The notes below the pieces were generated by a model. That model had not been told where the DNA came from. It saw nothing but the letters and a program-made list of their open reading frames with translations, and searched no databases. Of a stretch of 64,000 nucleotides of DNA, positions 1 through 11,273 are shown one piece after another. Source of the DNA: Rutidosis leptorrhynchoides (lineage: Eukaryota; Streptophyta; Magnoliopsida; Asterales; Asteraceae); the NCBI RefSeq assembly GCF_046630445.1, contig NC_092340.1:364850001-364914000 (forward strand). The letters run 5' to 3'. Within the stretch, counting starts at the first letter, position 1, and each line of letters starts with the position of its first letter. The translations under genes and the position numbers were made by a program.

Positions 1-1027
1 AGGAAACTTGGAAGTAAACTTGTAAGCTTGGAAGTGTTCTTGATGTGTTCTTGAGTAATTGTTTTTATGATGATTATAGGTAATAACCAAAGCTTGTATT
101 TGATGATTTTTGCTGAAAAAATAGTAACTTAGACGTTCATAGAAGTGTGTGTGTGTGTTTTGAGAGAGAATTGGGAAGAAAATTGGAAGTGAAATGGAGT
201 AGGTGGTGAGTGGTGAAGGTGAGTGGAATTAAAAGGAGTTCTTGTTTTTGTTTCCTTGCTCATAAGTCATGCTAGTTGTCTAATTGTTGGTTCCACATGT
301 TTGTTGACTATCTAGGGCTGCTAAGAGCTGAATTATTATGTGTATATACCAATAGTATATACGTCTAGGAGCTGGGTATTGTACGAGTATGAATACGGTT
401 GCATACGAGTAGAATTATTGATGAAATTGAACGAGAATGTAATTGTAAGCATTTTTATTAAATAGAAGTACTTTGATATGTGTATTGAAGTCTTCTAAAA
501 GTGTATTATTACAACATAATACACTACATGTAATATACATTTAACTGAGTCGTTAAGTCATCGTTAGTCGTTACATGTAAGTGTTGTTTTGAAACCTTTA
601 AGTTAACGATCTTGTTAAATGTTGTTAACCCATTATTTATAATATCTAATGAGATGTTAAATTATTACATTATCATGATATTATGATGTATTAATATATC
701 TTAATATGATATATATGCATTTAAATGTCGTTACAACGATAATCGTTACATATATGACTCGTTTCAAAATCCTTAAGTTAGTAGTCTTGTTTTTACATAT
801 GTAGTTCATTGTTAATACACTTAATGATATGTTTACTTATCATTTATCATATTTAAACATAGTGTAACAATATCTTAATATGATTCATATGTATTTAGTA
901 AGACGTTGTTATAACGATAATCGTTATATATATCGTTTCGAGTTTCTTAATTCAATAAACTCATTTTTATGTATATCACTCATTGTTAACATATCTAATG
1001 AGATACTCACTTATCATAATATCATGT

Positions 1028-1104
<77 letters not shown>

Positions 1105-1307
1105 ATATATATGTCATCATATAGTTTTTACAAGTTTTAACGTTCGTGAATCACCGGCCAACTTGGGTGGTCAATTGTCTATATGAAACCTATTTCAATT
1201 AATTAAGTCTTAACAAGTTTGATTGCTTAACATGTTGGAAACACTTAATCATGTAAATAACAATTTCATTTAATATATATAAACATGAAAAAGTTCGGAT
1301 CACTACA
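1..1307 (-). mobile_element. Family-A chromovirus LTR, partial (cut by window edge)
   Basis: The stretch matches the last third of the family-A LTRs seen intact at 32328-35583 and 46677-49927, and ends in the same GGATCACTACA-type terminus at 1307. It is not followed by the internal sequence that adjoins the 3' LTRs of E1 and E2. It is therefore either the 5' LTR of a minus-strand element lying left of the window or a solo LTR. A target duplication, if any, would be CAGAT (1308-1312), but the left end is not visible. It differs from the other copies in having three instead of two copies of a subrepeat of about 180 bp (starting near 567, 742 and 921) and a much longer TA tract. Confidence 0.85.
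1032..1102. repeat. (TA)n microsatellite inside the LTR
   Basis: About 35 uninterrupted TA units. The same LTR position holds only a handful of TA units in E1 and E2 (near 25547 and 35363) and about 59 units in the shared LTR (17609-17727), so this is a recurrent expansion site. Confidence 0.95.
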
Positions 1308-2057
1308 CAGATGAGAGCACACCGCCGTGATTTCTGAGAACGGGAAAGAGGCGGCGAGAAAGAGAAATTAGGGTTTGAACAGTGGACGTCGTGAGGTAGA
1401 AGAGAGAGAAAAAAGTTTATTCAAATATTAGTACGTATATCGAAGTTCGATTTAATGATCAAAATCAAACGTACTTTTATTTTGAGAGGTAATTGATTCA
1501 AATGTATATGGATCAATTTCATATGAGCGTGATCGTAGTAATATCATTATCGATCACAATGTTCATCGTACTATTAATACGGAGTAAATTCTAAGTATAC
1601 ATATTTTCCATTTCATTTAAAATATAAATTTAAATTTAAATAAACTTTCTTTGTGCATCGGCGGATGCCAAACTAGAGATATATGCGTATGCTGTCTAAA
1701 TAAAAAAAAATTCTGTAGTAATAATGATTTTTTAATTACTATTACTATTATCTATATATTCTATTATATCTCTAAAATGATGACATCATAAATAAGCTTT
1801 TTCTTTCATTAAAAAAATTAAAAAAAGAAAGAAAAAAAAATGTAAGGCCTTAAGTGATGTAATTATTATAATTAATTAAAAATTAAAAAAATAAAATCAT
1901 ACAATTAATACTCCGTAACACGCACATTAGGGTTTAGGTTTATCGATAAGGGTTATGGTCATTATACTCTGCGTGCGAATTTTTAATTAGGGGTTTACAC
2001 CTCAATCTTTACTTTTTTCAGTTTAATTGATTGATGTCTGATATAGTGTGTAATGAT

Positions 2058-2060
<3 letters not shown>
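1308..2060. other. Intergenic sequence, no supported gene
   Basis: No coding region is convincing. The stretch 1310-1430 is purine-rich (GAGAAAGAG, ATTAGGGTTT) and looks like the 5' untranslated region of a plant gene. It might belong to the fragment at 2151-2282, but no open reading frame links them. The remainder is AT-rich. Confidence 0.5.

Positions 2061-2135
<75 letters not shown>
2061..2135. repeat. (TA)n microsatellite
   Basis: About 37 TA units directly upstream of the lysyl-tRNA synthetase-like fragment. It is not in an LTR, unlike the other two long TA tracts of the window. Confidence 0.95.
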
Positions 2136-2139
<4 letters not shown>

Positions 2140-2150
2140 TATGAAGTGCT

Positions 2151-2282
2151 CGCAAGAAGGAACTGAAGAACAAACAAAAGGAAGAAGAGAGACGGCGTAA
2201 GGAAGAAGATAAGGAGATGAAGGTAGAGAACGTAGATCCAATCCAAATGCCGGACTGCAACTATAAGTGTTTGATCGATTGA
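2151..2282 (+). pseudogene. Fragment resembling the N-terminal extension of lysyl-tRNA synthetase
   Basis: Reading from 2145, the frame gives a short run starting SARKKELKNKQKEEERRRK and continuing with acidic and basic residues to VENVDPIQ, then ends at a TGA at 2280-2282. Plant cytosolic lysyl-tRNA synthetases have a very similar Lys/Arg/Glu-rich, RNA-binding N-terminal extension followed by a D-x-x-Q motif just before the catalytic core. Similarity stops after that motif, and no downstream catalytic exons are recognisable up to 5300. There is no in-frame ATG nearby, and the upstream codon at 2142-2144 is a stop. I read it as an exon-sized remnant. Low-complexity charged sequence can mimic this, so confidence is modest. 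Confidence 0.35.
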
Positions 2283-2419
2283 ATTATACTCTAAAGATTA
2301 TGGTAGCCTAGATTTTCAGTCCAATTCATCTTCATCCATGACGACTATCAAAAAGGTATATCTAATTCTGTTATGCTTCTTTTAGGTTCTATTATTTTGA
2401 TCAGGAATGGTGGTGGTGA

Positions 2420-2855
2420 CAAGGTTGAAAAGGACGCGAGACGGGGCCGAAACGGTAGCAACCTCAAAACGTCGTAACGGAAAAAACGGGGCCGAGACGG
2501 GGTCGAAACGAATGTTGACTAATGTTGACTTTTATATATATAAATATATATTTACACATATTTTAGAGCTAAAAAATCTTCGTTGACAAGTTTGTACCTA
2601 TAATTGCTATTAGCGTTAATATAATACAAAATGGAATACTAAACTAAGTCAATTTTGATTGATTTGACTGACTTATGACCGATTTTAACCGAATTTCTGA
2701 ATTTTGACCGGCGTTGACCCAATTTTTCCTGCATTTGACATGACTTTGACCGTTGACCGGCTTATAAGAAAACGGGACGGGGTCGAAACGGTTTAGTCAC
2801 CAAAACGTCGCAACGGGTGTCGCAACGGACGCAACGGACGCCGTTTACAACAGTG
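2420..2855. mobile_element. Non-autonomous hAT-type MITE (436 bp)
   Basis: The element is bounded by perfect 8-bp direct repeats GGTGGTGA at 2412-2419 and 2856-2863, the target duplication length of the hAT superfamily. Its ends are imperfect terminal inverted repeats: left CAAGGTTGAAAA, and right (complement) CACTGTTGTAAA. Both subterminal regions are packed with short GC-rich repeats of the type GACGGGGTCGAAACGG and CGCAACGGACG, which contrast with the AT-rich surroundings. Arrays like these bind transposase in known hAT elements. There is no open reading frame, so mobilisation would need an autonomous relative elsewhere. Confidence 0.75.
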
Positions 2856-2863
2856 GGTGGTGA

Positions 2864-5350
2864 TGATGATGATTAAGTTGCACGGATGAATGCAGCTGTT
2901 GAGGCTATTCAAACTAAGGATAAGGTGATTTTGTAATTTCTATATACACAATTGATTCTATGTTCTCCTTCTTTCTGGAATAGCGAAATCATATTTTGTC
3001 CTAAGTTCTTAAATTTTTTGGTCTAAACTAATTGAATCCATCTCAATGAAAAGGGAAGAAGCTTTCCCTTTTCAAGATTTACACAAAAGTTCCTATTTTT
3101 TTTTTTAAATTTTATGTAACTTCAATTCAGTTTAGATTATATAGTTTGTGTGTTGGTTAATATTGTAATGTATATAAACTATATAATGTATATTAGTTTT
3201 GCTTGTCAAATGTGTGAATTGGAATACTTTGTTAAAGGACATAAATTAACTTGCAATCCCTATAATCGATCATCAATCGTTAAAGATTGAGATATGAAAA
3301 TTACAGTATGTGTTTTCTCTCTCAACCTACTACTTATTCACTTTTTATGTTCTTGCTGAATCTATTTTCTATAGTATTGAGTTATGGATTGGTTTTATAC
3401 AGTGGTATTGAAGAAGATTGATGATTCGAATCAACGTATAACAACTAATTCATTCTGCAATAGCATTTTATGCAGCGGCTTTGTTTTAAATAATAGAGAG
3501 GATGTTTAAACTTTTATTGTAATTAATGTCAATCGGAATTTAATCATGTTATATTTTCAGCAATTCAGATCACTATGTTGTGAAGAATGAGTTCCCTGTA
3601 CATATGTGGGTCCTGATGAGCAACATGCAGAACTACAACCTGGCCTGATGGTGTCTTAGAACAGCAATCATCTAACAATTTTTAGATTTGTACAAGAAGT
3701 AGTGAAATGAGGTACTCGACTTTTTATGTTCTAACAAATTTAAAAAATGGTTCCAGAAAGTAGGATTTGTTGTGATTAACTTAGCTATCAAAAATGTCGT
3801 CTCTATTTCAATATGTTTAAAACAGGAGTCCATCAGGATCCACTGCTGTTCAGAGAGATATTACAGGTGCACTAACCTTTTTTTTCATTATTGTAAGATT
3901 TCCATTTAGTATTTTAGCTTGGGAATGGATGCAAATAAGCGTGTTGAACAACATGTCAAAATTGGTAACATTTAGCATGGGTCAAGGAGTATCACGGGAA
4001 TCCATTTCACTATTTTTGTTCAGTAACTACACAATTCTATTTGATATTTTTGAAACCATTCCATTTAACAGTTTAAACCTACCTATATATAAATTATAGA
4101 CATATGTGTAACATAAATTTTCTAATCAGCTTACATGTATATATAGTATAGTATATTTGTATCTATTATATTATATAGATAATATATGCCTTGTTAATTT
4201 GTAGCTTATTGAAACTCTCGAATTTACGCTAATAAACTGATGTTAATTAAGAACGGGAGACCTGATGACTTTAGATAAATAAGTAAATATTTGGAGCCTG
4301 TGACAGGTTGATATAATTGACAAAATGAGCTCATTTTTTGAAGTTTTGGTTCATATATACGTTTGGTATGAGGAGTTTGAGGATTGAGAGGGGGCACTAA
4401 TATACTAAAACTGGATGAGGTTCTCTTCTCAAGTAATTTTTTCTTGTGTACTCGCTTATTTTCATAAAACTGGTTATTATTTCAGATTTGGCATGCATGC
4501 TGCAGAGAATTGTTCTTATGTCATATGTATGCTCATTGACTTGATAAGCCACATGTTTGGTGATGCATTACGTTCCTAATCTGAACATTGATATATTCAT
4601 ATAGATGAACTTGAATCACATTTGTGCGTTTATACTTATTGACATTAGGGGTGGAAATGGGCGCGTCAAGGATGTTTGCTATAAATCATGATTTCATTTT
4701 TTAAAGAGGAAATGACAAACACATTAACTACCTTGCAGGTACATGATCATGAAGAGGTGCGTTTATGGATTCATTACAAACGTCAAAAATATTAATTATT
4801 GTGGTAACTTGGGCAAGTTTCTGTGTAAAATTGTGCATGATGATGTAGAGAATTTGCACCTTTAAGTCGAAGAATCAAATTGATGGTACACGAGTTACTC
4901 TTGTAGATCATTGTCAAGCAAAAATTATGAATTGTTGACTTTGACGAGTCAACGCAGTTTTACTCAATGTTGAGAATGCAGTTCCGCTTGAATTGTAGCT
5001 TGTGCTCATTAACAAAAATGTAGCATTGGCTTCTGAGGTGAAGAAATGAAGAAAAGAACTATCTAACGAACAATCTCACAACAATCGACAATCTCACAAC
5101 AACCGAAGACGGACTAAATGAATTTAGCATTTATATTTATTTAATACCTAAAACATATCATCAAACTGTTTTGTTTAAACAAACCCGTAGTTTCACTGGT
5201 CATTTCACTAGTTACTATTACTATATAAACATAAAATATCAAATCTTTAGCCAACGTAACAAGACAACGCATCAAATCAAATATTTATTAAATACCCACA
5301 AGCAAGTAGCAACAACAAACAGCAACTACTCTCGTTACATAATTGGATAG
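2864..5350. other. Intergenic sequence, no supported gene
   Basis: No open reading frame or recognisable domain. Short stretches could be old exon remnants, for example around 2880-2925 and 3595-3660, but they match nothing I can name. The last 250 bp hold TMK promoter sequence. No TATA box can be assigned with confidence. Confidence 0.45.
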
Positions 5351-5436
5351 TGATATATACACAACCAATTTTTACAAATACACACTGTAAAACATGTTTG
5401 GTTGTATATTTGTAAAAATTGGTTGTGTATATATCA
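5351..5436. repeat. 86-bp perfect inverted repeat upstream of the kinase gene
   Basis: Arms of 30 bp at 5351-5380 and 5407-5436 are exact reverse complements, separated by 26 bp. A transcript across it would form a stable hairpin. It lies about 260 bp before the kinase start codon. No clear target duplication is seen, so it may be a tiny palindromic MITE or a local palindrome. Confidence 0.85.
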
Positions 5437-5695
5437 TGACCCTACATAATTACATACATATCATAAATCAATCACAGTTAAAACAACGCGGTATCCAACA
5501 ATTCACGACCATGGCACATTTATCCTCGACAAAAATCATCGTTAATCATTAATCATTAATTAAATAAAATTATTACAAAAAAAAAAAAAAACACATCTAC
5601 ATATCTGTCTGTCTTTTTATATGTTCAAACTTCAAACCCCCACCATAATAAACTCAACATTTTCAATTCTCAATATACCAAAAACAACAATAAAA

Positions 5696-8600
5696 ATGGC
5701 ATATCAACGTGCCACCCATCACCACCAGCTCCTCCCACTCACCACCGTCATCCTCCTCCTCCTTCTTACCACCATTACCACCGCCGATGACGCCACCGTG
5801 ATGTCAGCATTCTCCACAACCCTCACACCACCCCCATCAAACTGGAAATCAAATACTGACTTCTGTTTATGGGACGGAATCAAATGTGACAACACAAAAC
5901 GTGTCACTGCAATTACTCTCGCTTCAAGATCACTCACCGGAAGTCTCCCCGGAACCCTAAATCAACTCACCCAACTTAAAACACTCCAACTACAAAAAAA
6001 CTCACTTTCCGGCGACTTACCGTCTTTATCAAACCTAACTTTTCTTGAAAGTGTGTTTCTTGATTCCAATAATTTCACTTCAATTCCTCCTAATTTCTTT
6101 CTGGGTCTTACAAATTTACAAACTTTTAGCATTTCTGATAATTTAAATCTAGCCCCATGGAGTATACCTAATGATCTTACAGAAAGTACTAATTTGCAAC
6201 AGTTTTCAGCTAGTAGTGCTAATATAAATGGTGTGATACCTGATATTTTTGGTAGTTTTCCTAGTTTGCAGAATCTTAGATTGTCTTATAATGATCTTAC
6301 AGGAAGTTTGCCCAATAGTTTTGGTGGGTCCCAGATTCAAAATCTTTGGTTGAACAATCAGAAAAGTCCAGGGCTTTCTGGTAATCTTGATGTGCTTTCT
6401 TCTATGACTGAATTAAATCAAGTTTGGTTACAAGCTAATTCTTTCACTGGTGCTTTACCTGATCTTTCAAAATGTGTGAATTTGTTTGATTTGCAATTAA
6501 GAGATAATCAGCTTACTGGGATTTTTCCATTATCTTTTTACAAATTACCTAAAATAGCAAACATGACGTTGCGAAATAATAAGTTGCAGGGTGAGTTTCC
6601 AATTGTAGGAGATGTTTTTGATGTTACTTCAAATAGCTTTTGTTTAGCTACACCTGGACCTTGTGATCCACAGGTGAATGCGCTTTTAGACGTTGCCGGT
6701 GCGATCGGTTATCCGATTTCACTGGCTGAATCTTGGACAGGTAATAATGCTTGTAATGATTGGAGTTATGTTCAATGTGATTCTTTTAATAAGAATGTGA
6801 CTTCTGTAAATTTTGCTAAACGGAATTTTTCGGGTACTATTTCGCCTTCTTTTGGAAATTTGACTTCGTTAATAAGTATAACGTTGAGTGATAATAATCT
6901 TGAGGGTCCGATTCCTGATGTGTTGACATCTTTGCCTAATTTAAAGCAAATTGATGTGTCAAATAATAATCTTTCTGGTATTATACCAAAATTCAGAAAT
7001 GATGTGAAGTTTTCTTTTAATGATAATCCGTTTTTAGGTCAAGTTATTATTCCGGGTGGGCCTAACGCGCCACCTGGGTCTGGACCAAGTTCTAACTCAC
7101 CCGGTTCATCAAAAAAGTCGTCTGGTTCGAGTGGAACTAATGTTGGGATTGTTCTTGGTGTTCTTGTTTTCTTTGGGATTATTATCTTTGTTGTTTACAA
7201 ATGTTGTGCTAAAAAGAGACACCAAAAGTTCGGTCGTGTAGAGAATCCCGAAATTGGTAAAGAGTTAATAAAAACGAGTGCTGCTACAAGTACTCTAAAT
7301 GGTTATGGTGGCGGTTTTAGTGAGTTGACTAGTCAAAGTAGTGGTGATCATAGCGAAATGCATGGTTTTGAAGGTGGTAATGTTGTGATTTCGATTCAAG
7401 TTCTTCGACAAGTAACAAATAATTTTAGTGAAAAAAACATTTTGGGACGAGGTGGTTTTGGTGTTGTTTATAAAGGCGAATTACACGATGGAACTAAGAT
7501 TGCGGTTAAAAGGATGGAATCGGGCGTTATGGGGACCAAAGGGTTAAACGAATTTCAAGCTGAAATTGCGGTTCTTACAAAAGTCCGACACCGACATTTA
7601 GTTGCTTTACTTGGATATTGTATTAATGGTAACGAGCGGCTTTTGGTGTATGAGTATATGCCACAAGGGACATTAACACAACATTTGTTTGAATGGAGAG
7701 AGCATAAGACCAATTTTTTGAGTTGGAAACAAAGGGTTTCGATTGCTTTAGATGTGGCACGTGGGGTTGAGTATTTGCATAGTTTAGCACAATCGAGTTT
7801 TATTCATAGAGATTTGAAGCCGTCGAATATTCTTCTTGGTGATGATATGAGAGCCAAGGTTGCGGATTTTGGCTTGGTTAAAAACGCTCCTGATGGGAAA
7901 TACTCTGTTGAGACTAAACTTGCTGGAACATTTGGTTATCTTGCGCCCGAGTATGCTGGTGAGTACTTTCTTGTTTCTATCAGTAGTAATATTTGAATTC
8001 TTTTAAAGATACTAAATTGGGCTAATTTGTTTCCTATAATGTTTCAAGAATCTATGGCTAAGAGACTTTAATAAGCCTAAATATCATAAAGTATGAAACT
8101 TTGTTGATCATGCATTGAAAATGACAAGTTTTTTCTACACATTTGGCTTCAAGGTTTGATCATGTTTGATTTTAGGCAGACTTGTAAAAGACCCAAAATC
8201 TGTCTTTTGGATTCTTTTTCTTGATTAGCCAACATAAATGATTTTGTTTACCCATTTGGCTTCAAGATTTATGATTTTTGGCATTGAAGAAGCATGTAAC
8301 AACTTAGATGATGAAAAATTCACCCATTTGGATTCAAGATTTATGATTTTGGCATTAAAGAAGTCTGTAACAACTTGAATGATAAAAATTTTACCCATTT
8401 GGCTTCAAGATTTATTATTCTTGCATTAAAGAAGCCTGTAACAACTTAAATGAACTTTGTTTACCCAGGTGGCTTCAAGATTTGTGATTTTGGCATTAAA
8501 GTGCCTGTAAAAACCTTTAATTTGATAGCTTTTTTGTTCAAACAACTTGAATTTGATAGCTTTTTTGTTCAAACAACTTGAATTTGATAGCTTTTTTATT

Positions 8601-9158
8601 CAAACAATTTGTTCCAATAACATTTTTTTTGTTCTTTCAATCAAAATAGCTACTGGAAGAGTGACTACCAAGGTGGATGTTTTTGCATTCGGAGTAGTAT
8701 TGATGGAACTGATAACAGGCAGAAAAGCTTTAGACGAAACCATGCCCGATGAAAGGTGTCATTTAGTAACATGGTTTAGGAGGCTCCTTATCTCAAAGGA
8801 GAATATGTTAAAAGCCATTGACCTAACCCTTGAAACCGAAGACGAAGAAACACTCGATTCCATCACAAAGGTAGCCGAGCTTGCGGGTCATTGCACGGCC
8901 CGCGAGCCGTTTCAAAGACCTGACATGGGTCATGCAGTGAACGTGTTGGGCCCACTTGTGGAACAATGGAAACCTTCACGGCCAGAAGAAGACGATGGTT
9001 ATGGAATTGACCTGCAAATGAGCCTTCCTCAAGCCCTTCAAAGATGGCAAGCGGACGAGGGTACTTCTGGAACGTTTGATGTGTCGTTTACGCATTCGAG
9101 TATTCCGTCTAAACCTTCGGGATTTGCGGACTCATTTGATTCTATGGACTGTCGATAG
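5696..9158 (+). CDS. TMK: TMK-type LRR receptor-like kinase (two exons: 5696-7958 and 8650-9158)
   Basis: Predicted plasma-membrane receptor kinase of 923 residues, close to Arabidopsis TMK1-TMK4 (about 930-940). TMKs act in auxin-linked cell-surface signalling. Order: signal peptide (about 1-30), leucine-rich repeats in two blocks separated by a cysteine-bearing non-LRR segment as in all TMKs, a Ser/Gly/Pro-rich juxtamembrane stretch, one membrane helix (about 483-505), and the kinase. Kinase landmarks are the glycine loop G584-G589 (GRGGFG), Lys605 in IAVK, H704-R705-D706, and D724-F725-G726. The C-terminus is the TMK-type serine-rich tail ending in a DSMDCR sequence. I chose ATG 5696 because the signal peptide follows it directly and its context (AAAAATGG) is good. 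An in-frame ATG at 5621 would add 25 residues. The donor is at 7959 (GTGAGT) and the acceptor AG at 8648-8649. The junction restores the conserved APEYAATGRVT run in phase 1. No lesion is seen. Confidence 0.93.
8141..8518 (+). repeat. Intronic minisatellite, unit about 71 bp
   Basis: Units beginning CCCATTTGGCTTCAAGATTT start at 8251, 8323, 8394 and 8464. A more diverged copy starts near 8140. Each continues with GATTTTGGCATTAAAGAAG and CTGTAACAACTT. Spacing is 70-72 bp. Confidence 0.85.
8519..8611 (+). repeat. Intronic 31-bp tandem repeat, three copies
   Basis: Units at 8519-8549, 8550-8580 and 8581-8611, beginning AATTTGATAGCTTTTTT. The first two are identical and the third has a few changes. 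The T-rich units run up to the splice acceptor at 8648 and supply its polypyrimidine context. Confidence 0.9.
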
Positions 9159-10661
9159 AGCTTGATTTTGTTGAAATTTTTTGATTTTTTGTCGCCTTAA
9201 ATGGCTAAATTGAAGTACATTGTCCTTTTATTCAAGTTTTTCACGTTCATTATTTCTTATGGCCTTATGGGTAAACTTGTAACCTTTAGGATCCCACAAA
9301 AAGTTGGTTAGGCAGTTGTAACATATGCATTACAATCTCTTGTTGCTTAAAATGTATAATAGATCATCTTTTTCTTTTTTGGTCGTATGTGTATGTGGGA
9401 TGTAAAATATCAATTTTCTAAGCATAGATGACCAAATCTGGGTTATAATTATAAAGGGACGTGCACAGCATGAATTAAAAGTTGTATGTCAATATGGGTA
9501 AGACCAAATCTTAGCAGTTGGAGTAAATTGATATTGTGCATTAAATTATTGATAGATGTAACATTTGTCCAAATTTGGTATTTTGTTAGTTTAAAAAGAT
9601 TGAATACAAAATGGGTTAGGAACTTGGAATGAATTCCAGGCTGTTGGAAGGGGGATTCTTGATAAAGCCAGCTATTTTACAAATGAAATTAGTTGATGTG
9701 GGTTTTGCTGGGCAACAATTATTTAAAAAAAAAAAAAAAAAAAAGAACTTTGTTGCCTAAAAGATTTAACTTGTAGCATTAGAATATTTGTTAGACCTTT
9801 TCTTTAACGTGCAATCGGAGATCAAGTTCTAAAAGGTGTTTGGATTCTAAATAGCTTTTTTTTTTTTTTTTTACTCTATGCAGCGCCATATCTGCAGATC
9901 ATTCCCTGATCTTGCATATCTGTTTAATGAAACTTAATTTTCAATAAATAATTCAAACCATAGTTAATATTTTAATGTTTAATTCGAAAAATATTAGTAT
10001 AGTTAATAAATAAATTTTATGTTATAAAAAGAAAGGTTGATGTATTTAATAGTATTATGTGCGCCTTTAAGGCACTAGTTAGCATTTCTGTTAAGGATTA
10101 TCTAACTTATGCTTTATGAATCAATGTGCTTCAACAAGAATGGTATTCGTTGCTTTTAGGGGCTGCTATATGGAAGCTCTATACAAAAGTGGGCATTGGT
10201 TCGAGCCCCAATTGTGTCAAGAATTTGAACCTCTTGTTATAAGGGGATTAGTCTCGGTCTCGTTATATATGAGTATTCAGTAGATGTATATTACATACAT
10301 TCGACATTTCGACTCTTACATGGTGAATTTGATGAAACACAAAGTTTGAATGTCCTTATGGATCTACACTTCTTGGCAAACTGTTTTAATTATTTATTAA
10401 CCCGTTGAACAAAATTACTATAAGGATGTGTTTGTTTGAATTATCTTTTTCAGAGACCCTGTGGCCACTTGTAAATTGTAATGACATACGAGTATCTATT
10501 ATCAAACAAGCTCACTAAATTGGAATCCAATGTGAATATATAACATACAGCTAGGCAGCTAGCACCACCCATAAATTATAAGAATTGAACTTTTATCATT
10601 AAAATTGATATGAAACTTTCTAAAATAAAATATGCATTTAATGTAATGCTTCTTTAACATG
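9159..10661. other. TMK 3' flank and intergenic sequence
   Basis: The first 200-250 bp are probably TMK 3' UTR; no single polyadenylation signal stands out. There is a poly(A) run near 9724-9743 and a poly(T) run near 9856-9872. A perfect match to the RNA polymerase III B-box consensus (GGTTCGAGCCC) at 10198-10208 hints at a SINE, but I cannot place its ends. No protein-coding gene is seen. Confidence 0.5.
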
Positions 10662-11257
10662 TGTTACGGGGGTACATGTTAGCATAACCCTATTTTTATG
10701 TGCATTTGTTGTTTTGATATGTCAAGTATAAGAACGATTGATTGACTTGTTACTTTAAGGGATTCGGTTTCATTCTTTCCCATGACGTGGTGTCACACCA
10801 ATCAAGGAGGATTTTTCGCGACAATAATTTGATTTAAGTTATGCTATGAGACTGGTTGACTACTAATTATGCTCAATTTTACATTTTAGGTACTTTTTAA
10901 GGTAATGATTGATAAATTGATACACCATCTGTTTCAAAATTACTCGTACTTATTATAATATCTTGAATATACAAGTATTCTAAAAGTCAAGATATGTGTC
11001 CTCTAAAGTTCAAGATTTGAATGATCAATTATATTACTCCATATTTTTTACTATTCCTCATTGAAAATTGAACGCATATAGCATTTGTATTGTAGTATAA
11101 ATATTCATCGAGTGTAAGCAAACAATGTACCATTATTTCTCAAACAGAAGTGTTACTCTTATTCTCCATTCATTTTCTAAGATTTATATAGTACAGAAGT
11201 TTCTAATCTTATATAATATATGCCATGAAAATAGTTATTAACTACTAAATTATAACA
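10662..11257 (+). mobile_element. Probable 5' LTR of a Ty1/copia element (596 bp)
   Basis: The start TGTTACGGGGG and the end TTATAACA give matching TGTTA...TAACA termini. The right edge abuts a primer-site-like sequence (CGTTATCAGCACGAAG), and Copia gag follows 0.9 kb downstream. The size suits Copia LTRs. No second LTR is in the window because the element is truncated at about 13205, so the left boundary rests on the terminal inverted repeat alone. Confidence 0.45.
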
Positions 11258-11273
11258 CGTTATCAGCACGAAG
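11258..11273 (+). other. Copia primer-binding-site region
   Basis: The sequence CGTTATCAGCACGAAG directly follows the proposed LTR end. The motif TTATCAGCACGA is familiar at this position in many plant Copia elements. Confidence 0.5.

Larger units (their letters stand above)
7959..8649 (+). other. TMK intron, 691 bp, repeat-filled
   Basis: GT-AG intron interrupting the kinase activation-loop region. More than half of it consists of two tandem-repeat arrays, listed separately. Confidence 0.9.

Noticed and set aside
880..1140. Open frame full of Ile-Tyr repeats
   Set aside because: It is a translation of the (TA)n tract. The frames at 2023-2260 and 17513-17728 are the same artefact.
5621..5695. 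Upstream start for the kinase
   Set aside because: The 25 added residues separate the N-terminus from an otherwise standard signal peptide, and the ATG at 5696 has better context.
7959..7996. Kinase ending at 7996 in a single exon
   Set aside because: The sequence after 7958 is a canonical donor (GTGAGT), and the missing kinase subdomains resume in phase at 8650.
9720..9880. Poly(A) and poly(T) runs suggesting a processed pseudogene
   Set aside because: No coding similarity between or beside the runs and no flanking duplication.
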